From: Silene latifolia
Taxonomy: Eukaryota > Streptophyta > Magnoliopsida > Caryophyllales > Caryophyllaceae
Direction: 5' to 3'
Assembly (NCBI RefSeq): GCF_048544455.1
Contig: NC_133528.1
Coordinates: 51,574,293 to 51,638,292 of the forward strand
Length of the DNA: 64,000 nt
In this document: positions 56,563 through 64,000 of the stretch, in pieces
Layout: each line of letters begins with the position of its first letter
Numbering within the stretch: position 1 is the stretch's first letter
Notes under the pieces: generated by a model
What the model saw: only the letters and a program-made list of their open reading frames with translations
What the model was told of the DNA's origin: nothing
Databases searched by the model: none
Translations under genes and position numbers: made by a program

Positions 56563-59519
56563 GATACCATGGAGAAGCTAAGGATAGCTTTTATGGAGCT
56601 TTGTTTTTCATTGTCTTATTTTAAGTTATGTTTTGAATTTTAGAACTTTAAGTTTCCGTGTTCGACATGGAAAGGTATTTTGGATAATGGTTTGTATTTT
56701 GGATGATGGTGACTTGGTTTGCAACCCAAGTCACCCGTTTTATCATTTATCCTTATGTTCTAAAATTTCATCCTTAAATGCTTGCGTTTTGAAACATAAG
56801 ATAATTCACTTAAAAGTGATCCAATAGACAATTATAATGACGGGTTTCATTATATGTCCACATGCTTAAGGCTTGTGTATGATCATTTATAAAGTAATTT
56901 TGAGTCTATGAACTCTCTTAAAGGTATGTCAATCACCAAGTACACATATGAAATCAATAACTATTAGTCTATCTATGAGATAGTTCTCCTTATACTTCAA
57001 CATCATTAATTTGTGTCTCATATGCTATCTTTGAATGTTTAGTGTATTCATTCTAAAGATAGAGTGGGAGAAAAATGAGGACACAACACACAAGGCAAGA
57101 TATAATTGTGTACTTGTGTAAATGAAGATCTACGCAAGAGAGAATGATTTGAATGAAGGTATATCTATTTACATAGTATACCAAATAGATGAGATCTATA
57201 GTCTCAAGTTAGTTCTAAATGACTTAAGAGACCAAGTGAAGTAATCATAAGAGTTTATTCTCAAGATAACTACACGAGGAGACCAAAAGAAGTTTTGGAT
57301 GAAAATGACTAATGCAAAGTCTTAACAAGTTTTTGACTAAGTTCTATATGATAAATTTTGACCTAATAGTTTCAATCATGAGTTTTACTTAAGAGCCTAA
57401 ATGAATCAAAGTAACATACTAGTTATGATCAAAATCAAGTTGCAAAGTAGCCAACGTTTTAACCATACAAATGTCATTGCTTAACCTCCCTATGAAATGG
57501 TTAAATCTCCTTCCAAAAGGGTATTTGCGAAGGACGTATTCTAAATATTATTTGTATTTGAATATTGACATTGCTACACATCATTATGACATGAGTGTGT
57601 TAGAGATTTAAAATCTCTTTCCGTAAGGTTGAGATAAGACCACTTCAAAATAGGCATTTTGAAAGGATATGATGGGAACATATATGGTTTTATCCGAGTA
57701 ACTTGGCAAAGCAATTTATATTTATATTCTTGACAAATTTCGATTAAGAAGTCAATTTCGAAATATGTAGAATTGAGTGGGAGTTAGGAAATTCTCATGT
57801 GAAGACATAGAATTTAGTGGGAGCTTTCATCCTTGAATGTATAAAACTCATTACTCATTAAAGAATGACGAGCTAATACCTTCCTTCATAAAGAAGCTTT
57901 TGAGTTTTCAATTCTGGATGAAAATGGACAATGATGAATCCAATTACATCATGAGATGTTGGATTAGTATTAAAGAGATACACATCATATCAACATTTAC
58001 ATAGGTTATTCATATGAATGAAAATGGGATTACCATTAGCAGTTATGGTAGTTCATTGAACCTGAGAACGGTTGATCTCATGATTATTAGTAACTAATGT
58101 TTCCGCCATTAGAATAATCATGTACATGTCCAATTATGAATCATATGCATAAGAGCATGATGATTGACTTGGTGAGCCATAATAGAAGCGTCTTGAATTC
58201 TCGATTAGAATCCGATGAGCGTTTTCAGTGATTGACGGATGTTCTATTGTGTGTCAAGAGTTTGCACATATTGTAGAAAATCCGAGCACATATGAGGATT
58301 TATGAGAATCCCAAATCTTTCAAGCCCAGGAAGAGAAATGAGAAGTTTTGGAAAGATACTTGGTTAAATAAGAGGTTATTCAAAACAATCTTTCCTAATA
58401 AAGCTAGGACTTGTGAGAAGTACTAAGCTAATAATCTTGTCAATTGTTACAAGATTCTACAAAACATATACCTAGTGCATTGTGTGTGGATGGAATACTT
58501 GATCGGTACAAGTTGTATTATTCATCGCAAATTCGTTCGTTATGAGATGATCGATAAGAAAGTTCTTTCAAGTTAAAGAACCAAAACCAAGGTCGAGAAC
58601 CTTCATGTGTGCTTGGTAAAATTCATGGTATGAGAACATGAATGTGAAGGAAATTGCAAGTGTAAGAAGTTTGAACACATGGACACATGGGATGTTAAAC
58701 TTCTATTGCAATCAATAAGTGTTTACACTTATGATAAACATCACAAGGTTGTAATATGATATTGACTACCCGAGTGTGATGTCGACACTTGTCGTTTGAG
58801 TTATTATTAACTCACCTTGAACATTGTTATATCCAAACGGGTTGTAGAGACAATTGAACCCCGTTAAAGTGAACATGGATTAACATTGTTTTTTTTTTTG
58901 CCCATAGTTACTTATATGGGGTGACGTCTCGAAGTGACTAGAGTGTGATGCGATTGATGGCAAGTTCAAGTGCCATAGAGTCATGTGAGATGACTAGTCG
59001 ATCACATAGGCAGATTGTTAGGAACTTTCTGTCGGGCCTTATGACCGCTTATAAAGTTCTGGCAAATTTATATAGCCTGGTCGTGGCGAGAGCTACTATA
59101 GTATTCGAATGAGTCGATTCTTTTGACTAAAGACTATTCTCCTAAGATGGCACAGTTTCAGATTAACTTTGATTTGTGTTACTACGACCTTCGTAAATGG
59201 GGTCAAATGGGCATATTTTGGGTTATGATGGCTGTGGCTAGTCGAAGGGAATGAGTGCGATAGGAATTGTCCACCCCTTATCAGGGTTATAACAATATCT
59301 CAGGGCCACTCGAGGAGTAATGAACTGGAAATGCGTGGCCACGCTCGGATGGCATCCAGAGTGGATAAATCCGGTCAATCAGTTATTCTCCAGATCGAGG
59401 AAACCACTCTCGATATGATCACTTGCAAGTACGACCTGAAAGACACCTTGCATTGAGTGGGAGATAGTAATAGGACAAGAGAATTGGTGACGCACACTTG
59501 TCGAGGACAAGTGGGAGAT
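56563..59519 (+). other. COP-F 3' region without a gene
   Basis: About 3 kb of AT-rich DNA where pol would normally lie. I could not recognise integrase, reverse transcriptase or RNase H in any frame. AGTGGGAG-like tracts recur at about 57068, 57777, 57813, 59456 and 59508; only the last adjoins the LTR. Confidence 0.7.
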
Positions 59520-60789
59520 TGTTGGAATATGTGTCCTCCGACAATAATGCGATCACGACTGTTGATCATGATGATCACATGTTTAAGTCTCATTAAAATG
59601 AATACAATTGGGAAGTAATATTGTTACATTGTCAATCGGTCAACATATATCGGTAATGATTGGTCGACTAGAGTTTGACATTTCTTGTCGTGTGACGGTG
59701 GTGATCGATTGACCCCTAGGTCATACCTAAAGGGCAATACTCTTAATTGATTATTTAATTAATCGTATAATGTTACGAGTTAATTAAATTACTTGAAAAT
59801 TGACGGATGATTTTGGAAGTAAAATTTACGTATCATATTAAAATGGGATTAAATAAGGTACGGTCTGAGTAATTGAATTGTATCATTACTCGGATGAAAT
59901 AAATTGTTTAATGTAACAATTAAATTGAATGAATTGTTATAAATACAATCTGTTGTGATTTATAAATGGTAAAATATTTTGGCACAAGTAATTATGAAAT
60001 TACTAAGTCGATTTTGTATATGACGTATTTTTATTAATACGTTGATTTTTAATATGATAAAAATACATAAACAAATATATGTGACATGTGACATGTAACA
60101 TATAGACAATTGACAAAAATAATATGGACACCATATTATGCAAAGGGCTGAAAATTAGAAGGTGTTTTAGCTAATTATAAGTTGTGTGTAATTAGTGGAA
60201 AACACAATGATTATATAGCAACCTAGCCATGCAAGCCTATTGTTCCTTGTGAAGAACAATTTCTCCATGCATTGGCTCACCCTAAAGCCCCTCTTACACG
60301 GTTTTTGGGAAGAGAAAATGATCATTGTTTTCTCTTATAATTTTACCTAATAATACTCTAAAAGGTTTGAGATTATTCATTCATTCAACTCATCCAAAAT
60401 ATAAGTTCTAGAGAAATAAAATCCTCTCTTTATCTCTCATCAAAACCGAAAATACTTAAGTGTTTATAAATATTTTTGGTTCAATTTTCTACTATAATTA
60501 ATATTATACTAGTTTTGTAATATTAATTAAATTAAGAGGAGCCTTGGGTATATTACATAGGGAGAGATCTTACACTTAGATCTTTGTTCTTCCATTGGAA
60601 AAGCTCAAGAACAAGAAGAGAAAGGTGATCTCTCTTGTGCCCTAATAGCCGAAATCTACTATGTAAGGACATGATTTCTCCTCTATTTTATTATATTGTT
60701 TGCATGCATAAGACCCGTTTTAATTTATGACAAATAAATTTAGACATATATGAGTATGTTAAAGTGTATATGAATCTACATTTCCTTCA
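59520..60789 (+). repeat. COP-F 3' LTR, 1,270 bp
   Basis: Preceded by ACAAGTGGGAGAT and ended by TTTCCTTCA. Outside one cluster it differs from the 5' LTR at only about three sites. Confidence 0.93.
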
Positions 60790-60940
60790 ACCTCATGGTT
60801 GTCTTGTTGTGAGTTGAAGGGGCGGAGTGAGACCCGCTAATTGTCTCATATCGGCTATTATTATTAGGTTAGGTTAGTATTGGTCCTAGTCTTTGTCACC
60901 TCTTTGCTCGGAACGAGCAAAGGTTCGGTTTGGGGATATT
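60790..60940 (+). other. ATH-E 3' end, right of COP-F, with terminal hairpin and polypurine tract
   Basis: TTTGCTCG (60903-60910), loop GAA, CGAGCAAA (60914-60921) form an 8-bp stem, followed by GGTTCGGTTTGGGGA before the LTR at 60941. Confidence 0.75.
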
Positions 60941-62694
60941 TGATGCGACCATAATTGGCGCATATTTAGCTCCCGAATTACCATTGTTTCTATGCTTTTT
61001 AGTGCCTATTTGGGTCATTTCTTATCTTTAGTTCTTTGTTTTGCATATTCTTTGAGATTTTGATCCCTTGGTAGGAAAGGAGTAAGAATCTTGCATTTTC
61101 ATGGCAAAACAAGGCTAAATTGATCATATTCAATGACCAAGCATCAAGGAGAGACAAGACTAGAAGGCCTTTGTACATAGCATAGTAGAAGAGCATTGTT
61201 GAGAAAAGGATCCTTGAGTCCCCAAGGAAATCCCCAAGGAATTCGTGAAGAAAAGGGAAGAAAAAGAAGAAGGAAAGTTGCTGAACTACAATCCGAACGG
61301 ATTGTAGAGAATCCGTCCGTCCTCGCCAATCCGAGCGTCCCGCAAAGGAATCCGCCCGGATTCCCCCTCGCCAGTCCGAGCGTCTTGCCCAAGAATCCGC
61401 TCGGATCCCTCAGCCCAGATCCGGCCGTCCCGACTCCCATCCGCACGGATCGCAGCACAGCACGTTTTCATTCCTCAAGCATCGATAAGAGAAGCCCTTC
61501 TCTCGGATAATCCCGGAGGCTCCTTGCTCAACTTAAAAGTGTAATTACTAGTTTAGCCCTTAGTTAACCCTAATGCATCCTCCCTAATTTTCACTATAAA
61601 TACCCCATTAGTCTAATTAGAGGAGCATGTTCTTCTTATCAATAATTAGTGTAGTTAATATCAATCAAATATCTCTTCAATATTGTAATCAAATATTAAT
61701 CAAGTTTTAATCCAAGTTTTAGTTCTTTAATCTCTCTCTTGTTCTTACTTTATTTTGGGTAATTGAAGATTATTTGGGTTATTATTGAGAGATTGACAAC
61801 CTCTCAATCTAGGATTCAAGTACTTCTATTATTCTTGCTTTATTATTGGAATCATTAGTAGGTATAATCTCTTAATCCCTTTTTAATTATTGCTAATTAC
61901 TTTCATTTATTCATCATGTTTCATTATGTTAGTATGATTGACAACCTCACTAGCATGATCAATATGATAATGAGTGAGTAGTCTCTTAGCTAGGGTTTAA
62001 TGGGTGATTAAGGGAAACCAACATGGGGAATGATTCATGCTTAAATTAATATGCTTTCATATCTTATTTGCTTGCTTGTTTTGATCTTAATACATGCACA
62101 TGTTATATTTGATGAAATGCTAAGCCTATGAATCCTTGCATTTACTATCATCTTCTATCCTTTCAACTTGACTTGTAAGACATAACCCAACTCGAGTCTT
62201 GTTAGACCATGCATGTGTTAAGTAGAGAAGATTAAGTCGACTTGTAGGTGTTGTACAATCCAAGAGATTCGGCTCCGGGACCCAAACTTTCCTAGGATTG
62301 TAAGATATAACCCAACTCAATCCATCACAACAATAATTGCTTGCTTATAATTTGAGAACATGTTTGTATGATCATATCCCATGATTCCCCTATGAACCCA
62401 TGACACCCTAGTGCTTTTAATCAATTGTTTACATCCCTTATTTTATTTACCTTGTTAGTTTATTTTCATTGCTATCTTAGTTTAGTAACCTTCTACATCA
62501 ACCCAATTTGTGACACCCCTAGACACCACTAGTTACAATAGAATCTTCATTTCAATACCCGTCCCTTGGGATCCGACCTTTACTTGCCTCTTTACTAATT
62601 GTAGAGTTGTTTGTGAAGTATAAATTGTGTTTTGTATCGACCATTGACCAACGACCACATATGCTTAATTGTGAACACCAAATGGCTCCGATCA
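60941..62694 (+). repeat. ATH-E 3' LTR
   Basis: Same ends as the 5' LTR and about 99.6% identical. It includes the eight-word array and the TATA box. The frames called at 61144-61510 are the same artefacts as in the 5' LTR. Confidence 0.95.
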
Positions 62695-62736
62695 GCAAGA
62701 TAAGGTAGGCTCCGCCAAGCCGGCAGACCCACCCAC

Positions 62737-63360
62737 ATGCACATAATTATAAACGTGATAACAGGCGGCTCAGACGTAAGCGGGATGACGTATTCAGCAG
62801 CTAAGAGACGTGCTACGGAGACCAAAGGAGATAGGCCAGCTAATTTGTGCAGAATTTCTCACAGTGACCTGCCAGCGGTCAGCTTTGATGAAGGAGATAC
62901 ATACGACGAACGAGAACATCATGACGCACTAATTATCACCTTATCAATGGCCAATTGCACAGTTAGAAAGGTCTTGGTAGATACAGGAAGCTTAGTCAAC
63001 TTGATCATGCTGAAAACTATAGAAAATATGGGATTCAGCGAGAAGGATTTGCAGAAGAAGACTATTCCGCTAGTAGGCTTCAGTGGGGAAACAGCCAGCT
63101 CGCTAGGGGAGATAGTCATCCCAACCTATGTGGGGGGAGTCAACAAGCAAGTCAGGTACCTGGTTATAGATGGCCCCTCTACTTACAACGTCATCTTGGG
63201 AAGACCATGGTTGCACCAGATGAAAGCAGTCCCCTCAACATACCACCAGTGCATAAAGTTCCCCACACCATGGGGAGTAGAGACAGTAAGAGGAGATCAG
63301 GAGGAAGCCAGAAGCTGCTATAAGAAGGCACTCAAGTGCACTGCCAGCCCCCTCGCATAG
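62737..63360 (+). pseudogene. TAT-D protease region
   Basis: The frame holds [19 protein letters not shown], then the retropepsin active site [14 protein letters not shown] and [21 protein letters not shown], the usual protease end in Tat elements. A frame change near 62745 separates it from the upstream Gag frame (which reads KPADPPTCT). A TAG ends it at 63358-63360. The enzyme would process Gag-Pol. Confidence 0.85.
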
Positions 63361-64000
63361 CAATTATAGAAGCAGCCTATCTAGGACGAATACATCGAAC
63401 CTCCAGCAGAAGAGCTGGATCAAATCAACCTGGATAAGTTGCACCCAGAACGAACCGTGCTCATTGGAGCAGGATGTACAGGAAGCTTAAGATAGCAGCT
63501 AGTCAAGTTCTTACAAGATAACATGGATTGTTTTGCATGGTCACACGATGACATGTCAGGAATAGATCCGTCCATCATAACATATCAGCTTAGTGTGAAC
63601 CCAAAGTGTAAGCCCGTCCAGCAGAGGAGAAGGAAGTTTGCAGCGGAGAGAAATAAGGTAATCAACCATGAAGTAGATAGCCTGCTGGCAGCGAAGAAAA
63701 TAAGAGAAGTAAAATATCCAGAATGGCTGTCTAACGTAGTGGTGGTGCCTAAGAAGAATGGGAAGTGGAGAGTATGTGTGGACTTCACCGATCTCAACAA
63801 AGCATGCCCTAAAGATCCATTCCCGCTGCCTCATATTGATGCAATGGTAGACACAACAACTGGACACGAGATGTTAACATTCCTGGACGCATGGAGTGGA
63901 TACAATCAGATGAAGATGGATCCTGCAGGTCAAGAGAAGACGGCATTTATGTCTGAAAGAGGAATATATTGCTACAACGTCATGCCATTCGGCCTAAAGA
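63361..64000 (+). pseudogene. TAT-D linker and reverse transcriptase N-terminal part
   Basis: The same frame as protease continues through TAG codons at 63367, 63382 and 63493. It gives DEYIEPPAEELDQINLDKL, FLQDNMDCFAWSHDDMSGIDP and then reverse transcriptase blocks: EVKYPEWLSNVVVVPKKNGKWRVC, VDFTDLNKACPKDPFPLP, DAWSGYNQ and GIYCYNVMPFGLK. The catalytic YXDD box would lie beyond the window. All stops seen in this frame are amber. Confidence 0.85.

Larger units (their letters stand above)
52044..60789 (+). mobile_element. COP-F: complete Ty1/copia element encoding only Gag
   Basis: LTRs at 52044-53311 and 59520-60789, each TGTTGG...CTTCA, flanked by ACCTC at 52039-52043 and 60790-60794. A primer-binding site with TATCAGAGC follows the 5' LTR. 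A polypurine-like GTGGGAGAT precedes the 3' LTR. The interior has a 2.2-kb leader, a Gag gene and about 3 kb without recognisable coding. Pol is absent, so it is non-autonomous. It is the youngest layer here, being inserted in ATH-E. Confidence 0.92.
42865..62694 (+). mobile_element. ATH-E: complete, very young non-autonomous Athila with COP-F inside
   Basis: LTRs of 1,755 and 1,754 bp with only about seven differences (about 0.4%). GCAAG duplications lie at 42860-42864 and 62695-62699. It carries Gag, protease, a word array, a 3' ORF and two polypurine modules, but no reverse transcriptase, RNase H or integrase. Without COP-F it is about 11.1 kb. It sits between the zinc finger and protease of TAT-D. 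Confidence 0.94.
40300..64000 (+). mobile_element. TAT-D: Tat-type Ty3 retrotransposon, split by ATH-E, open at the window end
   Basis: LTR at 40300-40976, primer-binding site, Gag (41034-42859), then after the ATH-E insertion protease (62737-63360) and the start of reverse transcriptase, which runs off the window. The Gag and protease types and the primer-binding site TGGCGCCCACCGTGGGG fit the Tat lineage. It was inserted into ATH-B2. Confidence 0.88.

Noticed and set aside
56563..59519. Hidden copia pol in the COP-F 3' region
   Set aside because: I looked for integrase, reverse transcriptase and RNase H motifs in the visible frames and found none; only PPT-like tracts recur.

Overview
The window is repeat-rich plant nuclear DNA, most likely from a eudicot with a large genome. 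Nearly all of it is nested retrotransposons: Ty3/gypsy elements of the Tat, Tekay and Athila types, Ty1/copia, plant L1-type LINEs, plus MITEs and CACTA remnants. I see no ordinary host gene, rRNA, tRNA or CRISPR array. The species cannot be fixed from sequence alone. Working labels used below are TAT-1, TEK, ATH-A, ATH-B1, ATH-B2, ATH-C, ATH-E, LINE-1, LINE-2, COP-F and TAT-D.

Layout. 1-6330: 3' region, polypurine tract, a 2.4-kb LTR and a primer-binding site of a Tat-like element (TAT-1). 6331-8800: an unclassified AT-rich stretch, a 128-bp TA microsatellite, and a three-exon CACTA-related gene fragment with one MITE in each intron. 8793-12171: an Athila LTR fragment, then a degraded Tekay chromovirus pol on the minus strand. 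12172-29165: Athila ATH-B1 (minus) split by LINE-1 (13157-25379). LINE-1 is itself split by Athila ATH-A (13527-22316), which carries a hAT-type MITE (20031-20391). 29166-35180: Athila ATH-C (minus), whose 3' ORF is broken by a 657-bp solo LTR. 35456-38170: LINE-2 (minus). 38180-40299: LTR and 3' end of ATH-B2 (minus). 40300-64000: Tat-type element TAT-D (plus), continuing past the window and split by Athila ATH-E (42865-62694). ATH-E contains copia element COP-F (52044-60789).

Target-site duplications confirm most joins: GATTT for ATH-A, GCAAG for ATH-E, ACCTC for COP-F, GATAA for the solo LTR, about 14 bp for LINE-1, 9 bp and 8 bp for two MITEs. The three complete young LTR elements (ATH-A, ATH-E, COP-F) encode Gag or Gag plus protease, but no recognisable reverse transcriptase, RNase H or integrase. 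They must rely on enzymes from other elements.

The most striking structure is a set of short palindromic CpG words in all the Athila families. Each word has the core CG-NN-CG, and words occur as doublets about 20-21 bp apart. In ATH-A, 10 of 11 doublets of GTCGATCGAC are spaced by exactly 21 bp although the spacers differ. ATH-C uses CTCGATCGAG at 20 bp. ATH-B/E use variants of ATCCG-NN-CGGAT or CGTC. The doublets lie about 50-150 bp upstream of the likely LTR TATA box and recur inside the elements. A Tat LTR carries an unrelated paired palindrome at the same relative place. I know of no described function for this arrangement.
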